48,832 nucleotides of DNA from Eubacteriales bacterium (GCA_029225565.1 JAQXWS010000033.1:1-48832); one strand, 5' to 3'. Shown: positions 32,394 through 41,325, counted from the first letter of the stretch. Notes: a model not told the origin generated them from the letters alone. A program made the numbers and translations.

Positions 32394-33812
32394 ATGGCAG
32401 AATCAGTATTAAAGCAAAGCGAACAAAAGCATATTAAGGGCAAAGAATTTATACTGTATCTTGTTGCAGTATTCTTCTACACAATGATGACAGGAACAGT
32501 AGGCTCGTACAGAAGCGATTATTTAATTAACGTTTTGTCACTTCCGGATAAAAGCGTATCCCTTTTTAATACGCTGACATCAATTATTCCGTTTGTGCTG
32601 AATTTCTTTATTGCAATGTATATAGACAACAGAAAGACAGGCAAAAGCGGAAAATTCCGTCCGCTTGCACTTTTGGTAGCCGTTCCGGCAGGCATATTCC
32701 TTGTTCTTTCGTTCTGGGCGCCAAAGGGTATTACAGGCTCGCTTTTGATGATTTATCTGGTAACGGTTGCAGTTGCGTGGAGCGTTTGCACCAATTTCGG
32801 AGACTGCGTGAATAAGGTCGCAATAGTTATGACTCCGAATATGTCCGAGCGTGATACCGTTATGTCGTTTAGAGGTATTGTGTCGGCTGTGGGAAATTCC
32901 GCACCGCTTGTTGTTGAGCTTGTTTTGGCGTTTATGGTAAAGGATAAGGGACTTCGCTATATCGGAGTTGCTTCTCTTTGCGGCGTCTGCGGTATTCTCA
33001 CAATGCTTCTCGGTATGAATACCGTCCGCGAGAGAATTACATATAATAACGAAAAGAAAAATCCCGTTGAGGGATATATGGATGTGCTTAAAAACAAGTA
33101 CGCCTGGACAATCATCATATCCGAATTTTTAAAAAGCTTTAGAGGAGTATCGACCTATATGGGTATTTTCCTTGCAGAAGCGCTTTTAGGACAGGGCAAA
33201 TTCCTGCTCTTCGGTCTGCCGACAGGCATCGGTACTGCAGTGGGTATGCTTGTTATCAACTTCCTGCTCAAAAAGTTTAATTCAAAGGTGCTTTATATCG
33301 CAAGCGGTATTTATTCCGTTATTATAAATACAGCCGCTTTTACAGTGGGATATATTTATTTCAAATCCCCAAGCCCTGTGCTTCAAGTTCTGTTTGTTGT
33401 ATTTCTGTTTCTTATCGGCTTGCAGTTCGGTGCGTCAAATCTTCTGCCGACGATGTTCCAGGCTGATGTGCTTGAAGATATTGAGCTTAAAACAGGTAAG
33501 CGCCTTGACGCTTCACTGCCGTTCGTTATCGGAATAGGCACAATGATTTCAGGCACAATCGCATCTGCACTTGCACCTATGATTTTGTACGGAACAAAGG
33601 TTCCGATTATCGAGTATGTTCAGGCGGTTGACGGTGTTGCACAGGAGCAAAGCCTGCACACCAAGATAATGCTTTTGTTCTTCTACACCGTTGTTCACGG
33701 TCTTATGATGTTCCTTGCAGGCGTTCCTTTCTTCTTCTACAAGCTGACAGGCAAAACCAAGGAGGATGTGCACAACGCCGTTTTGGAACAAAGAAAAGCA
33801 ATGAACAAATAA
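32394..33812 (+). CDS. GPH/MFS-type transporter, divergent
   Basis: A 472-aa, 12-helix carrier. The GPH-like framework is visible but less canonical: helix-2 end FVLNFFIAMYIDNRKTGKSGKFRPLALL, CTNFGDCVNKVAIVMTPNMSERDTVMSFRG, and the C-terminal MFQADVLEDIELKTGKRLDASLPF in place of DxxDYxEWKTGxR. The acidic cation-site residues are therefore partly changed. ATG 32394 has AAGGAG 8 nt upstream; the phosphoesterase stop is 12 nt away and a strong terminator follows. The pairing suggests uptake of a phosphorylated or phosphodiester compound, or of a product of the phosphoesterase, but this is inference from position only. Confidence 0.8.
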   Translation: MAESVLKQSEQKHIKGKEFILYLVAVFFYTMMTGTVGSYRSDYLINVLSLPDKSVSLFNTLTSIIPFVLNFFIAMYIDNRKTGKSGKFRPLALLVAVPAGIFLVLSFWAPKGITGSLLMIYLVTVAVAWSVCTNFGDCVNKVAIVMTPNMSERDTVMSFRGIVSAVGNSAPLVVELVLAFMVKDKGLRYIGVASLCGVCGILTMLLGMNTVRERITYNNEKKNPVEGYMDVLKNKYAWTIIISEFLKSFRGVSTYMGIFLAEALLGQGKFLLFGLPTGIGTAVGMLVINFLLKKFNSKVLYIASGIYSVIINTAAFTVGYIYFKSPSPVLQVLFVVFLFLIGLQFGASNLLPTMFQADVLEDIELKTGKRLDASLPFVIGIGTMISGTIASALAPMILYGTKVPIIEYVQAVDGVAQEQSLHTKIMLLFFYTVVHGLMMFLAGVPFFFYKLTGKTKEDVHNAVLEQRKAMNK

Positions 33813-33833
33813 AAATCTGTATTGCAAAAAACG

Positions 33834-33870
33834 AATCCGCACAGGAGAAAAACTCCATGTGCGGATTTTG
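33834..33870 (+). terminator. Terminator after the divergent GPH transporter
   Basis: AATCCGCACA with TGTGCGGATT, inner GGAG/CTCC, followed by TTTTG. The 33871-34005 stretch after it has no gene; a 22-codon minus-strand frame there is discussed under rejected items. Confidence 0.85.
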
Positions 33871-34005
33871 TAATTATGCTACTTTTCCCGCGGTACATAG
33901 GATGTGTGCAAATCGTGGTATGCCTTATGCCCGCCGAAGCCGTCGTACTATTCGGAATACACAATAAATAATCTCAAAAAATATTGGCAAAATCATACCG
34001 GACGG

Positions 34006-34034
34006 TTGATTTAGTTCTGCTGTAATATTATACT
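34006..34034 (+). promoter_or_regulatory. Alpha-galactosidase promoter
   Basis: TTGATT (34006-34011), 17-bp spacer, TATACT (34029-34034), 30 nt before ATG 34064, with SD CGGAG. Confidence 0.6.
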
Positions 34035-34063
34035 TATGTTATAAAAAGAATCGGAGAAATGAT

Positions 34064-35899
34064 ATGGATTTTGGATTTCAAGTAAAGATTCGGGGCGACT
34101 ACTTTAACGGTCACTTCACAAACGGCCTGTCAATGGCAAACAGCCAAAGCGTCCACAGATGCAAAAAGACATTTGAGGACGATGACAAAACTGTTTTTTC
34201 CGCAGACGAATACACAATAACCTCCTACCACAAAAAAGAAGATGATGTGTATAAGTGTTATACCATATTTGAAAACACATCCTGCCGTGACTTGACTCTT
34301 GATATGCTGTCGTCATTTTGTATTGACAATATCAACGGCGACATTATTCACCGGGCAACCTCCTTTTGGAGCGCAGAGGGCAAGCTTTTGAGCCAAAGCC
34401 TGACGGATATAAATATGGAAAAATCCTGGAGTGGTCACGGCACAAGAGTTGAAAAATTCGGCCAGATTGGCTCAATGCCTGTTCGCAAGTGGTTCCCTTT
34501 TATTATTATCGAAAACTCACGAACAAAGGAATTTGTCGGTGTCCAGCTATATTGTGCGTCCAGCTGGCAAATAGAACTATTTAGGAACAACGACCCCTTG
34601 ACACTTGCCGGCGGACTTGCAGATTTTGACTTCGGCCATTGGTGCAAAACCGTCGGGGCCGGAGACAGCTTTGCCTCCCCAAAGGCTGTTGTTGCAGTGG
34701 GCAATTCTCTGAATGACGTATGCAACAAGCTGGTCAAAGCCCAAAAACCGAGAATATCCCCCGTTGACAGGGATATGCCTGTAATATTTAACGAATACTG
34801 CACAACCTGGGGCAATCCCACAAAAGAAAATATAGAAAGAATTGCAAAAAAAATCAGCGGCAGCGGAATAAAATATCTGGTAATCGACAGCGGCTGGTAC
34901 AAAAGTCCAAAGGAGGATTGGTGGGCAACCATAGGGGATTGGAACGAGAGCAAGGAGCTTTTTCCCAACGGGATAAAAGAGATTTGCGATTTGATAAAAT
35001 CCTACGGCTTAATACCGGGAATATGGTTTGAGTTTGAAAAGGTTGCATGGCTGTCCGACATATACAACTGCACAGAGCGCCTGCTAAAAAGGGACGGAGT
35101 GCCCATATCGGTGGAGGGTCAGCGATTTTTGGATATGAGGGACAGCCGTAATATTGATTACTTAACCGAAAAGGTAATTGACTTTCTTCGGGACAACGGC
35201 TTTGGCTACATAAAAATAGATTACAACGATTCCATCGGTGTTGGCTGTGACGGAGCCGAGAGCCTTGGAGAGGGACTGAGACAAACAGTACTGGGAACAC
35301 AAAAATTCTTTAAAAAAATCGGCGACCTGCTGCCGGATTTGGTTATAGAGAACTGTTCCGGAGGCGGACACAGATTGGAGCCGTCAATGATGGAGCTTGC
35401 TTCTCAGGCCAGCTTTTCAGACGCCCACGAGTGCTTGAGTATTCCGTTGATTGCCGCCAATGTTCAAAGACTGATTCGTCCGGAGCAAAGCCAGATTTGG
35501 GCGGTGTTAAGAGAAAAAGACGATATTCACAGAATTAATTTCAGCCTGGTGGCAGGCTTTCTGGGCAGGCTGTGCCTCAGCGGCGAGATTTTTGATTTGA
35601 GGGATGAATATTGGGACAATGTACTTGCCGCCATTGCCTTTTATGACAATATCAAGGATATAATCAAAAACGGCAAAACCACTATAATAGATAATTCCGA
35701 CGGGGATTACAACGACCCCACCGGGTACCAGGCTGTACTGAGAGAGTACGGTGATAGGGCGCTGTTGGTTGTTCACACATTCAAAGACGGCGCCAACCCT
35801 CCAACGGACAAATATATGAAAGGCCGGCATATTACAGAAGTCTTTGGCAGTCCCCTTGACAGAGATTACAGAGCCAAAGCATTTTTGCTGAAAAAATAA
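34064..35899 (+). CDS. GH36 alpha-galactosidase, cytoplasmic
   Basis: A 611-aa GH36/clan-D enzyme without signal peptide. An N-terminal beta-sandwich (about 1-225) is followed by the TIM barrel: FNEYCTTWGNPT, YLVIDSGWYK, GIWFEFEKVAW, the nucleophile D386 in YIKIDYND, IENCSGGGHRLEPSMM and the acid/base D453 in FSDAHECLS. It releases terminal alpha-galactose from melibiose, raffinose-family sugars or related glycans by retention. It is shorter than typical 720-740-aa GH36 enzymes, mainly in the N-terminal domain. It has its own promoter and is followed after 136 nt by a separately promoted lipoprotein gene. The GPH carriers nearby could supply substrate. Confidence 0.92.
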   Translation: MDFGFQVKIRGDYFNGHFTNGLSMANSQSVHRCKKTFEDDDKTVFSADEYTITSYHKKEDDVYKCYTIFENTSCRDLTLDMLSSFCIDNINGDIIHRATSFWSAEGKLLSQSLTDINMEKSWSGHGTRVEKFGQIGSMPVRKWFPFIIIENSRTKEFVGVQLYCASSWQIELFRNNDPLTLAGGLADFDFGHWCKTVGAGDSFASPKAVVAVGNSLNDVCNKLVKAQKPRISPVDRDMPVIFNEYCTTWGNPTKENIERIAKKISGSGIKYLVIDSGWYKSPKEDWWATIGDWNESKELFPNGIKEICDLIKSYGLIPGIWFEFEKVAWLSDIYNCTERLLKRDGVPISVEGQRFLDMRDSRNIDYLTEKVIDFLRDNGFGYIKIDYNDSIGVGCDGAESLGEGLRQTVLGTQKFFKKIGDLLPDLVIENCSGGGHRLEPSMMELASQASFSDAHECLSIPLIAANVQRLIRPEQSQIWAVLREKDDIHRINFSLVAGFLGRLCLSGEIFDLRDEYWDNVLAAIAFYDNIKDIIKNGKTTIIDNSDGDYNDPTGYQAVLREYGDRALLVVHTFKDGANPPTDKYMKGRHITEVFGSPLDRDYRAKAFLLKK

Positions 35900-35974
35900 A
35901 TGCCCAAAGATGCAAAGCCCCTGTATTCCCAACGGGATTGCGGTATTCTTTTGCAGAGCAACAGCTGGGCAATA

Positions 35975-36003
35975 TTGCAAATACGCTTGCTCTATGGTAT
36001 AGT
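35975..36003 (+). promoter_or_regulatory. Promoter of the sialidase-fold lipoprotein
   Basis: TTGCAA (35975-35980), 17-bp spacer, TATAGT (35998-36003); SD AAGGGAG precedes ATG 36036. Confidence 0.6.
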
Positions 36004-36035
36004 TTAGGTACAGAATAAACTAAGGGAGAAATTTT

Positions 36036-37382
36036 ATGAAAAAGATTATTTGTACATTAATGTGTCTTACGCTGGCACTGACGCTGTTTGCCGGTTGTTC
36101 CACGGCAAAGCTGCCCTTTACCGGCGGCGACTACACCATACCGGAGCTGGACCTGAGCGTTATGCCCGATGAGTACAAAAACACCCGATACGAATACCTG
36201 TATGACCTATCGGTCGTGGATAATTCCAAGGATTATCTGGCACACCCGGATTCCGTTTTGCTAAAAAACGGCAACATTCTCACAATGTACCCCCAAGGTC
36301 ACGGCAAAGGCGCCGTACAGACAAAAATCAGTACCGACGGCGGTGTAACCTGGAGCGACGGCGTAAAGAATCCGCCCTCAAGCTGGGAGAATTCCCGGGA
36401 GACTCCAACTGTTTACCGCCTGCAATTTACCGACGGCAAAACGGAGGACAAATTGATTATGATTTCCGCAAATCCTAAGTGGGGCGACGAGCCCACCGAC
36501 GGCGGATTCAATTGCTCGGTGTCCACCGACGAGGGCGAAAGCTGGACGGAGTTCAAAACCTACTACGACATTAACAGCGACACTCCGGTAATACCCATTG
36601 TTGCCATGTCAAGCCTGACCCAGCTCAAGGAAAACGGCAAATTTGTTGACAAATGGATGGGTCTGTTCCACGACGCCGATTTTTATAATTACAAAACAAT
36701 ACTGACCTTTGATAAGGACGGCAACCCACAGTGGAGCGCACCGAAAAAATACTTTGCCCAATACCGCGAAGCAGAACAAAAATCCAATATGTGCGAGGTG
36801 GAGGTTATCCGCAGCCAACAGGGACGGGGCGACAGGCTTTGCCTTATTACCCGCAGTAACTCAAAACAGATGAACTCCCTCATTTCGTTCTCTGATGACG
36901 AGGGCGAAACCTGGAGCGCTCCCGTGGAGGCGCCTGCGGCTCTTAACGGCGAACGCCACAAGGCGGAATACACTCCCGACGGCAGATTGTTCATAACCTT
37001 CCGTTCTATCGAGAGAGGCAGCAAGGCCGAAAACAATACAACAAGAGATGTTACCGGCGGCTGGGTAAGCGAGGGCTGGATTGCCTGGGTAGGAACCTTT
37101 GAGGACCTGGAGCAGGGCAACCAGGGACAGTACCGAATCAAGCTTGCCCATATCTACAAGGACGGACAGCGAAAGCCCCAATACTGCGCCAATGCCGACA
37201 CCGGATACTGCGGCAATGTTGTGCTGTCGGACGGCACTATCGTAACATCAACCTACGGAAAATTCGACCCAAAGGACAAGCTGAACATAAAGGGTGAGCT
37301 AAGGACATCTATCTGCTCAAAGCGTATTAACCTTGCCGATACGGACGCCCTTATAAAAAACCAAGGGACCCAAACAAAATAG
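36036..37382 (+). CDS. Sialidase-fold (BNR/Asp-box) lipoprotein
   Basis: A 448-aa predicted lipoprotein: signal MKKIICTLMCLTLALTLF with lipobox FAGC (about 18-21). A six-bladed sialidase-like propeller follows, with three clear Asp boxes, STDGGVTWSDG, STDEGESWTEF and SDDEGETWSAP. Other sialidase-like landmarks are HPDSVLLKNGNILTMYPQGHGKG, RETPTVYRLQF, AEYTPDGRLFITFRS and a late YGNVVLSDGTIV-type strand. True exo-sialidases use an Arg triad plus Tyr/Glu and Asp; several Arg and Glu are present, but I cannot confirm the triad, so another exo-glycosidase of the fold or a glycan-binding lipoprotein is possible. It would act on the outer surface, complementing the intracellular GH36 and GH4 enzymes. 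Confidence 0.8.
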   Translation: MKKIICTLMCLTLALTLFAGCSTAKLPFTGGDYTIPELDLSVMPDEYKNTRYEYLYDLSVVDNSKDYLAHPDSVLLKNGNILTMYPQGHGKGAVQTKISTDGGVTWSDGVKNPPSSWENSRETPTVYRLQFTDGKTEDKLIMISANPKWGDEPTDGGFNCSVSTDEGESWTEFKTYYDINSDTPVIPIVAMSSLTQLKENGKFVDKWMGLFHDADFYNYKTILTFDKDGNPQWSAPKKYFAQYREAEQKSNMCEVEVIRSQQGRGDRLCLITRSNSKQMNSLISFSDDEGETWSAPVEAPAALNGERHKAEYTPDGRLFITFRSIERGSKAENNTTRDVTGGWVSEGWIAWVGTFEDLEQGNQGQYRIKLAHIYKDGQRKPQYCANADTGYCGNVVLSDGTIVTSTYGKFDPKDKLNIKGELRTSICSKRINLADTDALIKNQGTQTK

Positions 37383-37470
37383 CCGCAATAGGAAAAGATA
37401 ATACTGCTTTATCCGTATATTCTACGAATCGCAGATAAATTCTACTACCAATGTGTTGAAAAACATATCT

Positions 37471-37503
37471 CCTTGTTGGAGAATATAAGTATAATCAACA
37501 AGG
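37471..37503 (+). promoter_or_regulatory. Inverted repeat flanking the -10 of the membrane HTH gene
   Basis: CCTTGTTG (37471-37478) and CAACAAGG (37496-37503) enclose TATAAT (37490-37495); the right arm runs into the SD region AGGGAG. The layout fits autoregulation by the encoded HTH protein. No consensus -35 is at the right distance. Confidence 0.45.
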
Positions 37504-37514
37504 GAGCGTACAAT

Positions 37515-38867
37515 ATGGAAACCAAAACCATGGGCAGCTTTATGGCTGCACTGCGCAAGGCAAACGGCCTGACTCAGCAGCAGGTTGCCGACCTGCTGAA
37601 TGTGTCTAACAAAACCGTCAGCAAATGGGAATGTAACGAGGGATACCCCGAAATTACTATGCTGCCTGCCATTGCAGAGCTTTATTCCGTCACAGTGGAC
37701 GAACTGTTGCGCGGTCAGCGAATAACCGACGCCGCACATATATGCCCTGCAAAAAGTGACGAGAGAATAAAGCACCTAATCCACAAGGCAGAAATAAAAT
37801 TTACAAACTACACCATTGTCTCAATTATTCTGGGAATTGTAGCTGTAATATTGACCTACTCCATGGGCAACATTTTTTTAAATTACAACCTATTATGGAT
37901 AGGATATATTATCATACTGTTGCTGTGCGGAACATCTCTTGCCGTTGGGTTGGTGGGTATGAACGGATTTATGGCAAGTCTGGATAGCGGGGATATAGTG
38001 AACAAGGAATTGCTGTGCAAAAAAACGGCTCAGTGCATAAAATATGTATCCGTCGCCATATTCCTGGCTTGTGTGGCTATACCGGGGATAATCATAAATA
38101 TCGCAATGGATAACCCCGACAACCTCTTTGTCTATCTGCCGGTGACGGCATTGATTGGCGGCGGAACATCTGCCGGTATCGTCAAGCTGCTGCACAAAAA
38201 ACACCACTGCCCAGTTGTCCAAATCACCGAAGAGCAAAAAAGACTAAAGGAGCGTTTTGTAAAAGGGACTGCCACAATTCTTGTGTGTACAATGGTAATT
38301 GCCATAGCAACGCCCTTTGTCAGCGTATTTCTGGATACACTGTCCCCTAACGCATACTGCTTTGCAGAGGGAGTGGGCTACCAGTACGACACTATGTCCG
38401 AAGCAGAAACAGAATACTGCAAGGTAAAGAACATTGTGGCAAAGGGCAAGTATTTTTACACAAACCCCTATACCGACTATGACGAAAAAACAGACACATA
38501 TACCGTCGGCGGCGACAAGGCGCAATACATCTTTGTTCAGGGCAAAAAAGGACTGGAGCTGGAATCCTGGGACGAAAATATTACATACGAAGAAAAGACC
38601 TTTAAGACAGAGGAGGAATACAACAAATTTATCGACGAATGTACCTTTGATGATATGAATGTGATATATCAACTAAAGCATGATGTGGTATTTGATGACG
38701 AATCGCTGACTGTATATTACAGGGACAACAACGGATATATCACCCGGGTAATGGATATTTTGCCAATGTTTGCGATAATCGGCTGTACTGTATCGGTGGT
38801 GATTATCCCCGTTTCCATACTGATATATAACAAAAAGCTCAAAGCTTTGGCAACCGTCGAAAAATAA
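37515..38867 (+). CDS. Membrane-anchored XRE-family regulator
   Basis: A 450-aa protein. An N-terminal Cro/C1 helix-turn-helix (about 1-62) has FMAALRKANGLTQQQVADLLNVSNKTVSKWE and GYPEITMLPAIAELYSVTVDELL. It is joined to several membrane helices (about 83-260: IVSIILGIVAVILTY, LLWIGYIIILLLCGTSLAVGLVGM, VSVAIFLACVAIPGIIINIAM, LVCTMVIAIATPFVSVFL), an extracytoplasmic domain (about 285-410) with repeated Tyr/Asp-rich strands, and a last helix (ILPMFAIIGCTVSVVIIPVSILI). The layout suggests direct membrane sensing and DNA binding in one chain, without a kinase. ATG 37515 has AGGGAG upstream; the extension to 37473 crosses the promoter. Target genes are unknown. Confidence 0.85.
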   Translation: METKTMGSFMAALRKANGLTQQQVADLLNVSNKTVSKWECNEGYPEITMLPAIAELYSVTVDELLRGQRITDAAHICPAKSDERIKHLIHKAEIKFTNYTIVSIILGIVAVILTYSMGNIFLNYNLLWIGYIIILLLCGTSLAVGLVGMNGFMASLDSGDIVNKELLCKKTAQCIKYVSVAIFLACVAIPGIIINIAMDNPDNLFVYLPVTALIGGGTSAGIVKLLHKKHHCPVVQITEEQKRLKERFVKGTATILVCTMVIAIATPFVSVFLDTLSPNAYCFAEGVGYQYDTMSEAETEYCKVKNIVAKGKYFYTNPYTDYDEKTDTYTVGGDKAQYIFVQGKKGLELESWDENITYEEKTFKTEEEYNKFIDECTFDDMNVIYQLKHDVVFDDESLTVYYRDNNGYITRVMDILPMFAIIGCTVSVVIIPVSILIYNKKLKALATVEK

Positions 38868-38879
38868 AATAAAAAATTC

Positions 38880-38908
38880 TTGACAAATTTAGCGCTTTAG
38901 CGTATTAT
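38880..38908 (+). promoter_or_regulatory. Promoter of the T-box/trpB transcript
   Basis: TTGACA (38880-38885), 17-bp spacer, TATTAT (38903-38908). Near-consensus; transcription is expected to start close to 38915. Confidence 0.75.
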
Positions 38909-38914
38909 AGTACT

Positions 38915-39188
38915 AAATTAATAAACCTATGATGAAGAGTGAGTACGGTTTTGTGCCTCATTTCAGCGAGTCGCAGTTGGTGAAAGTGCGATATGAAGCA
39001 AAATACGGAATGGACTTCTGAGGGCAAACAGAAATGATTGAATCAAAGTATGGGCGCCGGGGTCAGCACCTCGTAAACAAATGCTTGCGTATGACAGTAC
39101 GCATTGAGTGGGCGCATAGCGTCAAGCCGGGTGGCACCACAGGTATATTATCCTGTCCCAGCATTTGCTGGGGCAGGTTTTGTTTTTT
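38915..39188 (+). promoter_or_regulatory. T-box leader, tryptophan-specific
   Basis: The leader has the stem I K-turn region (GATGAAGAGTGAGTA, 38931-38945), the distal-loop segment GTTGGTGAAAGTGCG, and a specifier loop GGAATGGACTTCTGAG whose codon is TGG (39011-39013). It also has the T-box element GGGTGGCACCAC (39129-39140) and a terminator CCTGTCCCAGCA-TTT-GCTGGGGCAGG followed by a T-run (39152-39188). The T-box bulge TGGC would pair with a tRNA ending GCCA, as in tRNA-Trp with discriminator G. Uncharged tRNA-Trp should favour the antiterminator and switch on trpB2 downstream. Confidence 0.93.
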
Positions 39189-39198
39189 AGGAGAAAAT

Positions 39199-39237
39199 AT
39201 GTTTTTATTAACCAAGCGATGGCGTAGCTCATCATAA
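39199..39237 (+). CDS. 12-codon micro-ORF with one Trp codon between T-box and trpB
   Basis: ATG 39199 follows AGGAGA at 6-nt spacing and the frame reads MFLLTKRWRSSS before TAA. It lies just after the T-box terminator, so it can be translated only on read-through transcripts, 49 nt before trpB. It may be a chance ORF or a relic, or it could add a second Trp-dependent step. I see no base pairing between it and the trpB ribosome site. Confidence 0.3.
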   Translation: MFLLTKRWRSSS

Positions 39238-39286
39238 AACAAAAACCCAAAAAATCATTACCATAACTACTAAAGGAGACATTACT

Positions 39287-40666
39287 ATGAAAAAAGACGG
39301 GAACATCCCATACAAAATTTATCTGGAAGAAAGCGAAATGCCACAGGCATGGTACAACCTGAGAGCCGATATGAAAAACAAGCCGGCTCCCCTGCTGAAT
39401 CCCGGAACTCTGGAGCCCATGAGCTTTGACCAGTTGGCCGGGGTATTCTGCGAGGATTTGGTAAAGCAGGAATTGGACGACACCACACCATACTTTGATA
39501 TTCCCGACGAAATCAGGAATTTTTACAAAATGTACCGTCCTTCACCGCTGGTTAGGGCGTATTGCCTGGAAGAAAAATTGGGCACCCCCGCAAAAATTTA
39601 CTACAAATTTGAGGGCAACAACACCTCCGGCTCCCACAAGCTGAACTCTGCAATTGCTCAGGCATATTACGCAAAGAAGCAGGGCCTAAAGGGTGTAACC
39701 ACCGAGACCGGCGCAGGTCAGTGGGGTACAGCGCTGTCAATGGCGTGCTCATATTTTGACCTGGACTGCAAGGTATATATGGTAAAATGCTCCTACGAGC
39801 AAAAGCCGTTCCGACGCGAGGTAATGAGAACCTACGGCGCATCCGTTACTCCGTCCCCGTCCATGGACACCCAAATCGGCAAAAAGATTAATGCCGATCA
39901 TCCGGGAACAACCGGCTCTCTGGGCTGTGCAATATCCGAGGCTGTAGAGGTGGCAACATCCACACCGGGCTACAGATATGTGTTGGGCTCCGTACTCAAT
40001 CAGGTACTGCTGCATCAGTCAATCATCGGTCTGGAAACAAAAGCGGCGCTGGACAAATACAACATCAAGCCGGATATGATTATCGGCTGTGCCGGCGTCG
40101 GCTCAAACCTGGGCGGACTGATTGCGCCGTTTATGGGCGAAAAGCTGAGAGGCGAGGCAGATTACGAAATTATTGCCGTAGAGCCTGCCAGCTGTCCGTC
40201 ACTTACCAGGGGCAAGTTTGCCTATGATTTTTGCGACACGGGTATGGTATGTCCTCTGGCAAAAATGAAAACCCTGGGCTCCGACTTTATTCCGGCGCCA
40301 AATCACGCAGGTGGTCTGAGATACCACGGTATGAGCTCCACCCTGTCCCAGCTGTACGAGGACGGATATATGAAGGCAGTATCCGTAACACAGACGGATG
40401 TATTTGCAGCTGCCGAGGAATTTGCCAGAGTTGAGGGCATACTCCCTGCACCGGAAAGCTCCCACGCAATCAAGGTCGCTATTGACGAAGCGAAGAAGTG
40501 CAAGGAAACCGGTGAGGAAAAGACCATTGTATTCGGTCTTACCGGTACGGGCTATTTTGATATGTACGCATACGAAAAATTCCACGACGGCAAGATGTCC
40601 GACTACATCCCCACCGACGAGGAGCTGGCAAAATCATTGGCTAAGCTGCCTAAGGTTGACAAATAA
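39287..40666 (+). CDS. trpB: Tryptophan synthase beta chain, TrpB2 type
   Basis: A 459-aa PLP enzyme. The PLP lysine is K118 in NNTSGSHKLNSA, the catalytic Glu is E140 in TTETGAGQWG, the phosphate-binding glycine loop is IGCAGVGSNLGG, and the C terminus has FGLTGTGYFDM. The extended N terminus (MPQAWYNLRADM) and length mark the TrpB2 subgroup, which is often not paired with TrpA and can salvage indole and serine to Trp. No trpA or other trp gene follows. ATG 39287 has AAAGGAG 9 nt upstream. Expression is controlled by the Trp T-box upstream and ends at the terminator 40685-40711. Confidence 0.93.
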   Translation: MKKDGNIPYKIYLEESEMPQAWYNLRADMKNKPAPLLNPGTLEPMSFDQLAGVFCEDLVKQELDDTTPYFDIPDEIRNFYKMYRPSPLVRAYCLEEKLGTPAKIYYKFEGNNTSGSHKLNSAIAQAYYAKKQGLKGVTTETGAGQWGTALSMACSYFDLDCKVYMVKCSYEQKPFRREVMRTYGASVTPSPSMDTQIGKKINADHPGTTGSLGCAISEAVEVATSTPGYRYVLGSVLNQVLLHQSIIGLETKAALDKYNIKPDMIIGCAGVGSNLGGLIAPFMGEKLRGEADYEIIAVEPASCPSLTRGKFAYDFCDTGMVCPLAKMKTLGSDFIPAPNHAGGLRYHGMSSTLSQLYEDGYMKAVSVTQTDVFAAAEEFARVEGILPAPESSHAIKVAIDEAKKCKETGEEKTIVFGLTGTGYFDMYAYEKFHDGKMSDYIPTDEELAKSLAKLPKVDK

Positions 40667-40684
40667 TAACATAGTATGAAAACA

Positions 40685-40711
40685 GGCTCAAGGATTTATA
40701 CTCCTTGAGCC
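40685..40711. terminator. Bidirectional terminator, trpB / HAD gene
   Basis: GGCTCAAGGA-TTTATAC-TCCTTGAGCC, perfect 10-bp stem, then TATTTTATTT on the plus strand. It lies between convergent stops at 40666 and 40716. Confidence 0.85.
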
Positions 40712-40715
40712 TATT

Positions 40716-41279
40716 TTATTTCAACTGCTTGATTTTGTTTTTCTTAACCAAAAATGCGTGGCGAGCATAGTCAATCAGCGACCGGTCATTGATGGAGTCG
40801 GTATAGAATTGGTCAATTCCGTCGGTGTACAATTCCTTAAATCGCTTGATTTTGTTACTGCGATAACACAGGAACTCTATCTTGCCGGTATCAATGTTAA
40901 CACGGGAGCATAGTATGTTGTCAGTACCCAGCCGGGGTATAAAGCCCTCCAGCATAAACTGCGGAGACGCTGTGATTATTACATCGTCGGGCTGAATTTT
41001 TGCCAGCATTTCGGGCTTAAGCTTATGGCGGTGACTGTCCCAAAACTCCTCCATAGTCTGCTGAAAAATATCCCTGTTGTCTGTGATAATGTGACAAATC
41101 TTTTCGCCGTCCCGATAAACCTTGTCAATACCGGCGAGACCAAGCTTGTACAAAATCAGGTCGGCAATTATCATAGGGATATGATTGGCAATGGAGTGGT
41201 CCTTTTTTAAACAAAATATAAACAGATCAAGGCAGGACTCACCGTCGTATATGGTATTATCAAAATCAAATGCGTTCAT
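40716..41279 (-). CDS. HAD-superfamily phosphatase (HAD-IB type)
   Basis: A 187-aa HAD protein. Motif I is FDFDNTIYDGESC (4-16; nucleophile Asp and +2 Asp), motif II IITASPQFMLEGF, motif III the Lys in RSNKIKRFKEL, and motif IV FYTDSINDRSLID. The helical cap is inserted after motif I (about 20-95), as in the SerB/phosphatidylglycerophosphatase-like IB group. The substrate is not evident; phosphoserine phosphatase-like proteins or a lipid phosphatase are options. ATG 41279 has GAGGTG upstream. It is a single gene read leftward, between the gap terminator (41326-41356) and the trpB terminator. Confidence 0.88.
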   Translation of the reverse strand: MNAFDFDNTIYDGESCLDLFIFCLKKDHSIANHIPMIIADLILYKLGLAGIDKVYRDGEKICHIITDNRDIFQQTMEEFWDSHRHKLKPEMLAKIQPDDVIITASPQFMLEGFIPRLGTDNILCSRVNIDTGKIEFLCYRSNKIKRFKELYTDGIDQFYTDSINDRSLIDYARHAFLVKKNKIKQLK

Positions 41280-41325
41280 ACTGACACCTCGCTACAATGA
41301 TAGCACAAAATATACAATAACACAA

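Noticed and set aside
33879-33947. 22-codon minus-strand frame ending in a stop (contains FGGHKAYHDLHTSY) as a gene remnant
   Set aside because: The peptide looks protein-like, but it is bounded by stops on both sides, has no start or SD, and I cannot name a parent family. A protein search would be needed.
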